Of a DNA stretch of 14,216 nucleotides, positions 1 to 6,766 are shown piece by piece. The stretch's first letter is position 1. Every line of letters begins with the position of its first letter. The notes under the pieces were generated by a model. The model did no database searches, was not told the DNA's origin, and saw only the letters and a program-made list of their open reading frames with translations. This DNA is from Clostridia bacterium. Lineage in GTDB: Bacteria; Bacillota; Clostridia; Oscillospirales; CAG-382. The position numbers and the translations under genes were made by a program. The stretch lies in contig JAGDBE010000095.1 in the NCBI GenBank assembly GCA_017959195.1, positions 1 to 14,216 of the forward strand, written 5' to 3'.

Positions 1-128
1 ATCAGCACGTCGGCGTCGGAGTGTCCGTCAAGTCCTGTTTCGTGCTCAATTTCAATACCGCCGAGTATGAGTTTTCTGCCTTCTGTCAGTTTATGAACGT
101 CGTATCCGTGCCCTACTCTGAAGCTCAT
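1..128 (-). CDS. ispF: IspF, 2-C-methyl-D-erythritol 2,4-cyclodiphosphate synthase (N-terminal part only)
   Basis: Reading the minus strand from the ATG at 128-126 gives 42 codons starting MSFRVGHGYDVHKL and reaching DGHSDADVL at the window edge; the rest of the gene lies outside. The GHGYDVH segment (residues 7-12) carries the Asp10 and His12 expected to bind the divalent metal, and the GHSDADV segment is the other hallmark of the family's N-terminal half. IspF converts CDP-methylerythritol 2-phosphate to the cyclic diphosphate, releasing CMP, in the cytoplasmic MEP isoprenoid pathway. Its ATG overlaps the ispD stop codon by one base (TGATG on the minus strand), so the two are almost certainly co-transcribed and translationally coupled. 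Full enzymes are about 155-160 residues, so roughly three quarters is missing from this window. Identity is clear despite truncation. Confidence 0.93.
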   Translation of the reverse strand, partial: MSFRVGHGYDVHKLTEGRKLILGGIEIEHETGLDGHSDADVL

Positions 129-895
129 CATTCCGGTTTCTCCTTTTCTTCATTACGGTTTTTTATTATCGCACTTGCTATTTCCACGTCTTCGGGATAC
201 GTTACTTTTATATTTGCAAAGCCGCTTTCGACGCACATCACCTTGAATCCCGCGTCCAGAACGAGCGACGCGTCGTCGATGGCGCTCGTATTTCCGCTTT
301 GCTTTGCTTTAACCAAAGCCGTATGGAATATATCGGTATCAAACGCCTGCGGAGTCTGCATCTGCCACAGTCCGTTCCTATCGAGTTCCTCCGTTACGAC
401 TCCGTCCGCGCCGGTTTTCTTTATCGCGTCCCTCACCTTTGTTGCGGCAACCGCCGAACCGTATTTTGTGCATGCTAAGAACACGTCGTTTATTATCTTT
501 TCGGTTATCATGGGGCGCGCCGCGTCGTGAACCGCCAGAAACGGCGTTATATCCTCTTTTTTATCGAACGCCGCGCGAAAGGCGTTAATTACCGATTCGG
601 TCCTCGTCTTTCCACCCGTTATAACGCATTTGAGTTTACTTATTCCGTATTTTTCGGCAACGGCATATATCTCTTCTTTTCTCTCTTCCGGGGCGCTCAC
701 GACTATCTGCTTTACAAATCCGCTCTTTTCAAACGCTTCGAGAGAATACGCTATCATTTCCTTATTCTCTATCTCAAGAAGCGGTTTATACACGTTTCCG
801 AGCCTTTTTCCGCTTCCTGCGGCCGCCAAAAGGATGGTGAAAATCGGTTTCGGCCTGCTTATCAGGGCATATTTATTATTCCACAAGACTTGCAT
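128..895 (-). CDS. ispD: IspD, 2-C-methyl-D-erythritol 4-phosphate cytidylyltransferase
   Basis: Transfers CMP from CTP to methylerythritol 4-phosphate, the MEP-pathway step before the IspE kinase; IspF, encoded next door, acts later. From the chosen start the protein has 255 residues. Counted from an upstream in-frame ATG at 937, the CTP-binding loop LLAAAGSGKRLG is at 36-47, GGKTRTESV at 108-116, AVHDAARP at 135-142, WQMQTPQAF at 191-199 and IKVTYPEDV at 243-251, all family hallmarks. I prefer the ATG at 895 because GGTGA (904-900) sits four bases upstream and fits the anti-Shine-Dalgarno sequence, while the 937 ATG has no visible site and would add 14 residues to an N-terminus already longer than the usual 225-240 residue family. 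The reading frame is open to 937, so the longer form (269 residues) remains possible. The nucleotide loop is followed by NVYKPLL, retaining the conserved Lys. Stop overlaps the ispF start. Confidence 0.95.
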   Translation of the reverse strand: MQVLWNNKYALISRPKPIFTILLAAAGSGKRLGNVYKPLLEIENKEMIAYSLEAFEKSGFVKQIVVSAPEERKEEIYAVAEKYGISKLKCVITGGKTRTESVINAFRAAFDKKEDITPFLAVHDAARPMITEKIINDVFLACTKYGSAVAATKVRDAIKKTGADGVVTEELDRNGLWQMQTPQAFDTDIFHTALVKAKQSGNTSAIDDASLVLDAGFKVMCVESGFANIKVTYPEDVEIASAIIKNRNEEKEKPE

Positions 896-916
896 TTTTT
901 CACCGCTTTCATCTTC

Positions 917-945
917 AATATATGAATATCTTATCATATTGTCGG
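917..945 (-). promoter_or_regulatory. Possible ispD-ispF promoter
   Basis: On the minus strand CCGACA (945-940, four of six matches to the -35 consensus) is followed after 17 bases by TATATT (922-917, five of six matches to the -10 consensus). Transcription would begin near 910, giving a leader of about 15 bases before the ATG at 895. This lies inside the reading frame of the longer possible ispD start at 937 and therefore agrees with the shorter start. An alternative -35, TTAACA at 959-954, has no good -10 at the right distance. The -35 match is weak, so this is tentative. Confidence 0.3.
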
Positions 946-951
946 CTTTTT

Positions 952-1115
952 ATTGTTAAGATATTGTTAACTATCTCTTTTTTGCTTTTCTCAATTTGCG
1001 TTTTTTTATTCATTAATATATTGACGATAACGCCGCCGATTTTTGCGCGTTTTTCAAATTAACATATCGGACACATTTCATTTACTGATTGTTAATGCAG
1101 AACGGCTATTGTTAA
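952..1115. repeat. Four copies of ATTGTTAA in the divergent intergenic region
   Basis: The 8-mer ATTGTTAA occurs exactly at 952-959, 963-970, 1088-1095 and 1108-1115, all in the same orientation, with one inverted TTAACA core at 1059-1064. The first pair is 11 bases apart (about one helical turn) and lies next to the ispD promoter side; the second pair is 20 bases apart (about two turns) and ends 10 bases before the forward -35 box. Face-of-helix spacing next to two promoters suggests binding sites for a regulator, but the region is AT-rich, which raises the chance of such words. The stretch 896-1203 between the two divergent genes contains no reading frame I would believe; these repeats and the promoters are all that I see. 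Confidence 0.45.
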
Positions 1116-1125
1116 TATATAATTA

Positions 1126-1154
1126 TTGAAAATATTAATAAAAAGGTATAAAAT
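1126..1154 (+). promoter_or_regulatory. Probable promoter of the rightward gene cluster
   Basis: TTGAAA (1126-1131, five of six to TTGACA) is separated by exactly 17 bases from TAAAAT (1149-1154, five of six to TATAAT), the pattern of a sigma-70/sigma-A promoter. Transcription would start near 1161, leaving a leader of about 43 bases before the ATG at 1204. A perfect TATAAT also lies at 1163-1168 but has no -35 at a workable distance. This is the only long AT-rich gap upstream of the plus-strand genes, so it probably drives at least the first genes of the cluster. Confidence 0.5.
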
Positions 1155-1203
1155 GTTATTTGTATAATTTTGTTTGCAAAATGTGCTTTTGAGCGGAGGT
1201 TTT

Positions 1204-2019
1204 ATGGTTTTTACCGAGATTTCTTCAAGAAAAAACGAAATAATCACGGAACTTTCCGCGCTGGAAACCGACAAGAAGCGCAGAGACTCCCTTTCGCTTT
1301 TTGCGTTCGAGGGAATAAAATTATTCGAAGAAGCGGTTTTATCGGGCATTGAGATACAAAAGGTCTTTTTTACGCACAAGGCGCTTGACGCCTACGGCAA
1401 GACTTTGGAGAAAGCAAAGGGCGCTGACTTCTATCTCGTATCCGACGGCGTTTACGACAAGCTTTCTTCCGAAAAGTCGCCGCAGGGCGTTTTCGTCTGC
1501 GCGCGTATGCCGGAAAAGCTTTCTATCGACAGCGATACTTTTAAAAAGGCGTCCGAGAGCGGTTTTATTATTTTCGACGAGATACAGAATCCGCTAAACG
1601 TCGGTGCGATTCTGCGTAGCTGTTATTCATTCGGTTTCGAAAACGTTATTTTCACTTCGGGCTGCGCCGACCTTTACGGAGGCAAATGCGTGCGCGCCGC
1701 GATGGGAAGTCTTTTCAAGATAAATCCTTTTTTTGTCCGCAATGCGGAAGACGCGGTTAAAAAAATAAACTCTTTCGGCAGGCGCGTTTACTGTGCTGAC
1801 GCTGACAGAAGCGGTCTGGAGCTTGGAAAAACCGCCTTTGCAAAAAGCGACAGTTTCATTATCGGAAACGAGGGGCACGGTGTGAGCGAAGCTGCGAAAG
1901 CCCTTTGCGCCGGAAAGGTTTTCATTCCCATGAACGAGGGCGCCGAAAGTCTCAACGCTGCGTCCGCCGCCGCGGTTATAATGTGGGAAATGAAAAAACC
2001 GTCTCTTATTCGCGAATAA
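1204..2019 (+). CDS. TrmH/SpoU-family RNA 2'-O-methyltransferase
   Basis: A 271-residue SPOUT-class enzyme expected to transfer a methyl group from S-adenosylmethionine to a ribose 2'-OH in rRNA or tRNA. Residues 1-105 form a likely substrate-binding domain of the SpoU_sub type. The three SpoU motifs follow: DEIQNPLNVGAILRS at 125-139 (Asn132 and catalytic-type Arg138), FIIGNEGHGVS at 218-228, and IPMNEGAESLNAASAAA at 241-257, which build the knotted cofactor site and dimer interface. The ATG at 1204 is chosen because GGAGG (1195-1199) lies four bases upstream; the frame is open to a TTG at 1174, which would add ten residues without a clear ribosome binding site. Overall it resembles the YsgA/RlmB/TsnR group, but the exact target nucleotide cannot be read from sequence, so no symbol is given. 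First gene of the rightward cluster; dprA starts 21 bases after its stop. Confidence 0.9.
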   Translation: MVFTEISSRKNEIITELSALETDKKRRDSLSLFAFEGIKLFEEAVLSGIEIQKVFFTHKALDAYGKTLEKAKGADFYLVSDGVYDKLSSEKSPQGVFVCARMPEKLSIDSDTFKKASESGFIIFDEIQNPLNVGAILRSCYSFGFENVIFTSGCADLYGGKCVRAAMGSLFKINPFFVRNAEDAVKKINSFGRRVYCADADRSGLELGKTAFAKSDSFIIGNEGHGVSEAAKALCAGKVFIPMNEGAESLNAASAAAVIMWEMKKPSLIRE

Positions 2020-2040
2020 TCTTTTTGAAGGGCTTACAAA

Positions 2041-3366
2041 ATGGAATTTGAAAACTTACACGATTTATACTATATATGGCTGAGTTCGGTGCTGAATCCC
2101 GGAAATTCGTCGGCAAAAATACTGCTCGAATATTTCGACAGCATTGAGGACCTCTTCGGTGCGGATGCTCAAGCGTACATGTATGCGGGCATTTCCGAAA
2201 AGGATGCGAAAAGGCTTGAAAACAAGGACCTTACGCTTGCAAACGAGTATCTCGCGTACTGCCGCAAGGACCACCTAGGGCTTCTATGCTACGACAATCC
2301 CTACTACCCGCAGAGGTTAAAGAAAATAGAAAATCCTCCCGCGCTTTTATATTACAGAGGCAGGGTTGAACATTTAGACGACTATCCGCTCATTGCCATG
2401 GTCGGAACGCGTTCATGTTCCGAGCGAGGCTACCGTCAGGCGTACGCCACCGCCTACAAGGCGGCAAGCTACGGTGCGGTCATAGTTACCGGTCTTGCCG
2501 TCGGCATTGATTCGGCGTGCACGAGAGGTGCGCTTGACGCCGACGCCTACAACATAGGCGTTCTCGGCTGCGGTATTGACAGGATTTATCCGTGGCAGAA
2601 CAAGGATTTATTTTACAGATTATCGGCAAGGGGTCTCATTATTTCGGAGTTTGCCCCGTTTTCACGCCCGGAGGGCACGAATTTTCCGATAAGAAACAGG
2701 GTTATAAGCGGTCTCGGCGTTGCAACCGTCATTTTCGAAGCGAACGAAAGGAGCGGTGCGCTCATCACGGCGGACCATGCGCTATATCAGGGCAGGCAGA
2801 TTTTCGCCATACCCGGTGCGGTTGACAATTCTTTATATGCGGGACCTCTCGGGCTCATCAAATCGGGTGCGATAGTATTCACGGAAGCCGAGGACATTGT
2901 TTCGGAATATTCTTTGATGTTTCCGCACAGGATAAACGTTGACAGAAAGGTGGGCGTCCCCGAAAAGCTCATCAAAAAGGCCGTGGAAAACGCCTTTCTC
3001 GACAACATTCTCGTTCCCGACAAGGAAAACGAGCAAAACAGGGTGCTTGAAAAGCCGGCAAGGGCGAAAAAGCGCGCCGAAGTTAAAAAAGAGCCGCCGA
3101 AAGGCGAAATTCCCGTTTCCATGCCTCAATTTGAGGAGAAAGGTGCGAATACTCCGGCTCCAAAGGCGGAAAATCCGAACGTTTCCGCGCTTTCGGCGCA
3201 GGAAAAGGCAATTTACGACATGTTTAAGCAAAAAGAGGTATTAAGCGCCGACGAAATCGCCGAAAAAGGCATAAAAATCGACGACGCGCTGTCGTCTCTC
3301 ACGCTGCTTGAAGTATACGGGCTTATAGAAATGCTGCCCGGCGGCAATTACCGCAGATTAGGTTAA
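2041..3366 (+). CDS. dprA: DprA/Smf, DNA-processing protein that loads RecA on incoming single-stranded DNA
   Basis: A 441-residue protein. A short N-terminal helical region (about 1-75) precedes the Rossmann-like DprA domain: VGTRSCSERG at 121-130, TGLAVGIDSACTRGAL at 150-165, GCGIDRIYP at 177-185, SEF at 202-204, FPIRNRVISGL at 215-225, ERSGALITADHAL at 236-248 and IPGA at 257-260. These are the signature DprA blocks. After about 290 comes an unusually long Lys/Glu/Pro-rich linker (roughly 300-380), then a winged-helix-like C-terminal domain (about 381-441, ending PGGNYRRLG) of the type many DprA proteins carry. In transformable bacteria DprA protects incoming single strands and recruits RecA; many Clostridia keep the gene without known competence, so its role here is inferred. 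Start ATG 2041 is preceded by GAAGGG (2027-2032). topA begins 35 bases after the stop, a frequent Firmicute pairing. Confidence 0.95.
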   Translation: MEFENLHDLYYIWLSSVLNPGNSSAKILLEYFDSIEDLFGADAQAYMYAGISEKDAKRLENKDLTLANEYLAYCRKDHLGLLCYDNPYYPQRLKKIENPPALLYYRGRVEHLDDYPLIAMVGTRSCSERGYRQAYATAYKAASYGAVIVTGLAVGIDSACTRGALDADAYNIGVLGCGIDRIYPWQNKDLFYRLSARGLIISEFAPFSRPEGTNFPIRNRVISGLGVATVIFEANERSGALITADHALYQGRQIFAIPGAVDNSLYAGPLGLIKSGAIVFTEAEDIVSEYSLMFPHRINVDRKVGVPEKLIKKAVENAFLDNILVPDKENEQNRVLEKPARAKKRAEVKKEPPKGEIPVSMPQFEEKGANTPAPKAENPNVSALSAQEKAIYDMFKQKEVLSADEIAEKGIKIDDALSSLTLLEVYGLIEMLPGGNYRRLG

Positions 3367-3401
3367 GAAAAAAATTTTATATATATTCAGGAGGAAGCTC
3401 A

Positions 3402-5669
3402 GTGGCTAACAAACTTGTAATTCTCGAATCTCCAAACAAAATCAAGGCAGTAAAAGGTTATCTCGGCAAAAATTTCAAGGTAATCGCTTCTCAGGGACAC
3501 GTGCGCGATCTTCCCAAAAGCGCTCTGGGAATTGACATCGAAAACGGCTTTGCCCCGAAATACATCAACATAAGGGGAAAAGGCGAGCTCATCAAAAACC
3601 TTAAAGCCGAAGCGAAAAAGGCGGACACGGTTTATCTCGCAACCGACCCCGACCGTGAGGGCGAGGCGATTTCATGGCATCTCACGCAGGTGCTTGAACT
3701 CGACGAAAGCAAAACCAAGCGCATAAGGTTCAACGAGGTTACGGAAAACGCCGTACAGAACGCCGTTAAAAATCCGACTTCCCTCAACATGGACCTTGTA
3801 GACGCGCAGCAGACGCGCAGAATTCTCGACAGAATAGTCGGCTATCAGCTCAGCCCCATTCTCTGGAAAAAGATAAAGAGCGGTCTTTCAGCCGGCCGTG
3901 TGCAGTCCGTTGCGACGCGTCTTATCGTTGACCGCGAAAACGAGATACGCGCCTTCAAGGCTGACGAGTACTGGACCGTCGACGCAATGCTCAAAACCGC
4001 CGACGGCAAGAAATTCAAGGCGTCATACGCCTACTCAAAAAACAAGCTTGAGCTCTCCGACGAATCGAAAGCGAACGCCATACTTGACAAAATCAAGGGC
4101 AGAGACTTTACCGTTTCCGACGTAAAGCGTTCGGAAAGATACAAAAATCCGCAGCCGCCTTTCATCACTTCCACCCTTCAGCAGGAAGCGTACAGGCGTC
4201 TCGGTTTCTCGTCTTCAAAGACGATGAAGACGGCTCAGGAGTTATACGAAGGTATCTCCCTCGGCTCGCACGGCACGCACGGTATCATAACCTACATGCG
4301 TACCGACTCGCTCCACGTTTCCACCGTCGCGCTTGACAGTGCCGAGCAGTACATTAAAGACGTTTACGGCGCGGAATACTATCCCGAAAAGCGCAGATTC
4401 TACAAGTCAAAAAACGGTGCGCAGGACGCTCACGAAGCCATCCGTCCCTCTTATATGAACTATCCGCCGAAGGACATAAAGCAGTTCCTTTCGTCTGACC
4501 AGTACAAGTTATACAGCCTCATCTGGGACAGATTCCTTGCAAGCCAGATGGCGTCTGCCGTTCTCGACACGGTTACCATTGACACCGAATGTGGCGGAGT
4601 GCCCTTCAGAAGTTCGGGTTACACCGTTAAATTCAACGGATACATGGCGCTCTACGACTACAAGTCGGAGGAAAAGGCGGAAGACGACAGCGAAAAGGAC
4701 AACATTCTCCCCGCGGTCAAGACAGGCGAAGTGCTCAAATGCGCCGAAATCATTCCGGCTCAGCACTTCACGCAGCCGCCGGCAAGATTTTCAGAAGGCA
4801 CGCTTATAAAAGCGCTTGAAGAAAAAGGCATAGGCAGGCCGAGCACCTTTGCTCCGACGATTACGACGATTATTCAGAGGGGATACGTTGAGCGCGACGC
4901 GAAAACGCTCGCTCCCACCTCTTTGGGAGAAGTTACGACCAAGCTTATGTGCGACAACTTCAAGGAAATCGTCGACTACGATTTCACCGCGAACATGGAA
5001 AACTTCCTTGACGACATTGAAAGCGGCAAGAAAGACATGCTCTCTGTTCTCACGAGCTTCTACAACGACTTTGAAAAAGAGCTTTCCGACGCGCAGAAGA
5101 ACATCAACCGTGAGAATTACAAGCTTCCCGTCGTTGAAACGGACATAATATGTGAAAAATGCGGAAGCAAAATGGTTATAAAGAGCGGAAGATTCGGAAA
5201 ATTCGCCGCTTGTCCCAATTACCCTGCGTGCAAGAACACCAAAACCCTCGACAAGAACGGAAATCCCGTTGCGGCTGGCGCAAAAGCAACCTCTTCCACT
5301 CCCGCTCCCGAAAACATCAAATGCGACATCTGCGGCGGTCCCATGGTAATACGCCGCGGCAGATACGGACAGTTCTACGCCTGCGCTTCTTATCCGAAGT
5401 GCAACGGAACCAAGCCCATCACCAAAGAGCTTGACGTAAAATGTCCGTTATGCTCGTCTCCCTTAACCATAAGGCACGGCAAGAACAGAACGACGTTCTA
5501 CAGCTGTTCTTCCTACCCGAAGTGCAAGTTCACGTCATGCGACGTTCCCACAAACGAAAAGTGTCCCGAATGCGGCGGCATGCTCCTCCGCAAGCGCGGC
5601 AAGGACAACGTTTACGTTTGCGTTAACAAAACCTGCGCTTACAACGAAAAGAACAAGAAAAGCAAGTAA
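3402..5669 (+). CDS. topA: DNA topoisomerase I (type IA) with four C-terminal zinc ribbons
   Basis: Relaxes negative supercoils by cutting one strand through a 5'-phosphotyrosine. The 755-residue protein opens with a TOPRIM domain: the catalytic Glu9 in LVILESP, QGHVRDLP at 31-38, and the acidic triad in TDPDREGEAISWHL (Asp82, Asp84, Glu86) for magnesium. The active-site Tyr is Y298 in ITYMRTDS (296-303). AHEAIRP (343-349) and EGTLIKALEEKGIGRPSTFA (465-484) are further type IA landmarks. After about residue 580 come four Cys4 zinc ribbons: Cys584/587/604/610, 641/644/661/667, 681/684/702/708 and 721/724/740/745; E. coli TopA has three Cys4 ribbons. Translation starts at GTG 3402, seven bases after a very strong AGGAGGAA site (3388-3395 region). 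No reverse-gyrase helicase part is present. Lies 35 bases after dprA and 59 before plsX. Confidence 0.98.
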   Translation: MANKLVILESPNKIKAVKGYLGKNFKVIASQGHVRDLPKSALGIDIENGFAPKYINIRGKGELIKNLKAEAKKADTVYLATDPDREGEAISWHLTQVLELDESKTKRIRFNEVTENAVQNAVKNPTSLNMDLVDAQQTRRILDRIVGYQLSPILWKKIKSGLSAGRVQSVATRLIVDRENEIRAFKADEYWTVDAMLKTADGKKFKASYAYSKNKLELSDESKANAILDKIKGRDFTVSDVKRSERYKNPQPPFITSTLQQEAYRRLGFSSSKTMKTAQELYEGISLGSHGTHGIITYMRTDSLHVSTVALDSAEQYIKDVYGAEYYPEKRRFYKSKNGAQDAHEAIRPSYMNYPPKDIKQFLSSDQYKLYSLIWDRFLASQMASAVLDTVTIDTECGGVPFRSSGYTVKFNGYMALYDYKSEEKAEDDSEKDNILPAVKTGEVLKCAEIIPAQHFTQPPARFSEGTLIKALEEKGIGRPSTFAPTITTIIQRGYVERDAKTLAPTSLGEVTTKLMCDNFKEIVDYDFTANMENFLDDIESGKKDMLSVLTSFYNDFEKELSDAQKNINRENYKLPVVETDIICEKCGSKMVIKSGRFGKFAACPNYPACKNTKTLDKNGNPVAAGAKATSSTPAPENIKCDICGGPMVIRRGRYGQFYACASYPKCNGTKPITKELDVKCPLCSSPLTIRHGKNRTTFYSCSSYPKCKFTSCDVPTNEKCPECGGMLLRKRGKDNVYVCVNKTCAYNEKNKKSK

Positions 5670-5690
5670 CATCATTCATACAACGAAAGG

Positions 5691-5710
5691 GCGTCCGTTT
5701 TTGCGGGTGC
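5691..5710 (+). other. Stem-loop just upstream of the plsX ribosome binding site
   Basis: The 20 bases from 5691 to 5710 fold into a stem of eight pairs (5691-5698 with 5703-5710, counting three G-U wobbles) around a TTTT loop. It is followed by TAAGGAAAAT, which holds the likely plsX ribosome binding site AAGGA, and not by a run of T, so it is not a standard intrinsic terminator. It could slow polymerase, stabilise or process the transcript, or affect plsX translation. No function can be assigned. Confidence 0.35.
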
Positions 5711-5728
5711 TAAGGAAAATACCGTAAA

Positions 5729-6742
5729 ATGAAAATTATCGTTGACTGTATGAGCGGCGACAACGCTCCCGAAGAAATACTCAAAGGCGCGCTTCTCGGC
5801 AAGGAGAAACACGGCGTAGACGTAATATGCGTCGGTGAAAGGGATATTCTTGTGGCAAAAAAGAATTCTCTTGATATTTCAGGCGTTGAGATAATCGAGG
5901 CGTGCGGCCCCCATATCACGATGGAAGACCACCCGGGAGACGTAATGAAGCCCGAAAAGGCAAATTCGTCGATGGCTGTATCTCTCGACCTACTCAAAAG
6001 CGGTGCGGGCGACGCCGTAGTATGTGCCGGAAACACCGGCGCGCTTCTCACGGGTGCGACCCTCAAAATACGCAGAATCAAAGGAATAAGACGCGCGGCT
6101 CTCGGCGCGATAATCCCCCTCGGCTCGCCGACTATGCTTGCCGACGCGGGTGCGCAGACCGACTGCACTCCCGACAATCTTCTCATGTTTGCTATAATGG
6201 GCAGTCTTTTCATGGAAAAGGTCATGGGAATTTCTTCCCCGAAGGTCGCCCTCGTAAACAACGGCGCGGAAGAGCACAAGGGCACGCCCCTTCAGTCGGA
6301 AGCGTATCAGTTACTTAAAAACGAAAGCCTCATAAACTTTGTCGGAAACATTGAAGGCCGCGAAATTCCCGAAGGAAAGGTCGACGTGATGGTTTCCGAC
6401 GGATTTACCGGCAACATAGTGCTCAAATTATGCGAAGGTGCGGGATTATTCGTAAAATCGGTATTAAAGCAGTTATTTTACAAGAATTTCGTATCGAAAA
6501 TCAGCGCCTTACTCGTAAAAGGCGGTCTTAAAGAGTTAAAGAAAGACATGAGCTACGAGGAATTCGGCGGAGCGCCTTTTTTAGGCATCGCGAAGCCCGT
6601 CATCAAGGCTCACGGCTCGGCAAATGCGACGAGCATTGCGTACTGTATTTTACAGGCGAAAAACTATGCGTCGAGCGGTATGATAGAAGAAATTGAGAAA
6701 ATCGCCGCGCTCAAAAAAGAGCAGGTCGGCGAATCCGACTGA
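5729..6742 (+). CDS. plsX: PlsX, phosphate acyltransferase (acyl-ACP to acyl-phosphate)
   Basis: Makes acyl-phosphate from acyl-ACP and phosphate, the donor that PlsY uses for the first acylation of glycerol-3-phosphate in phospholipid synthesis; a peripheral membrane enzyme. The 337 residues cover the whole family length. Visible blocks: VDCMSGDNAP at 5-14 (family form usually DAMGGD.AP, so Cys7 and Ser9 are variants), VVCAGNTGALLTGA at 97-110, VGNIEGREI at 205-213, SDGFTGNIVLK at 223-233, FGGAPFLGI at 279-287 and KAHGSANA at 293-300. ATG 5729 is the first start that keeps the conserved N-terminal strand; AAGGA (5712-5716) lies upstream at a rather long spacing of 12 bases. In many Firmicutes plsX is followed by fabD/fabG/acpP or by acpP directly; here rnc follows after 24 bases with no carrier protein gene. 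Confidence 0.97.
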   Translation: MKIIVDCMSGDNAPEEILKGALLGKEKHGVDVICVGERDILVAKKNSLDISGVEIIEACGPHITMEDHPGDVMKPEKANSSMAVSLDLLKSGAGDAVVCAGNTGALLTGATLKIRRIKGIRRAALGAIIPLGSPTMLADAGAQTDCTPDNLLMFAIMGSLFMEKVMGISSPKVALVNNGAEEHKGTPLQSEAYQLLKNESLINFVGNIEGREIPEGKVDVMVSDGFTGNIVLKLCEGAGLFVKSVLKQLFYKNFVSKISALLVKGGLKELKKDMSYEEFGGAPFLGIAKPVIKAHGSANATSIAYCILQAKNYASSGMIEEIEKIAALKKEQVGESD

Positions 6743-6766
6743 TTTCCAGAAAGAGAAGGGATTTTT

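Noticed and set aside
21..530. Plus-strand open frame of 169 codons opposite ispF and ispD
   Set aside because: It lies wholly antisense to two clearly recognised genes, has no ribosome binding site, and its translation matches no family I know; it reflects the codon bias of the opposite strand.
952..970. Rex operator
   Set aside because: A Rex site needs two inverted TTGTTAA/TTAACAA arms four bases apart; here two direct copies are four bases apart and no inverted partner is present.
2787..3231. Minus-strand open frames opposite dprA, and similar ones opposite plsX (5710-6285), rnc (6932-7342) and smc (9312-9800, 10068-10481)
   Set aside because: All are shadows of long conserved genes; the translations are Ser/Phe/Arg-rich, as expected for the complement of Lys/Glu-rich coding sequence, and none has start signals.
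3358..3387. Separate promoter for topA (TATATT at 3382-3387 in an AT-rich gap)
   Set aside because: The only -35 candidate at proper spacing (TTAGGT) matches poorly, and transcription would begin inside the topA ribosome binding site.
5691..5710. Intrinsic terminator after topA
   Set aside because: The stem is followed by TAAGGAAAAT and not by a T-run, and the plsX ribosome binding site comes immediately after.
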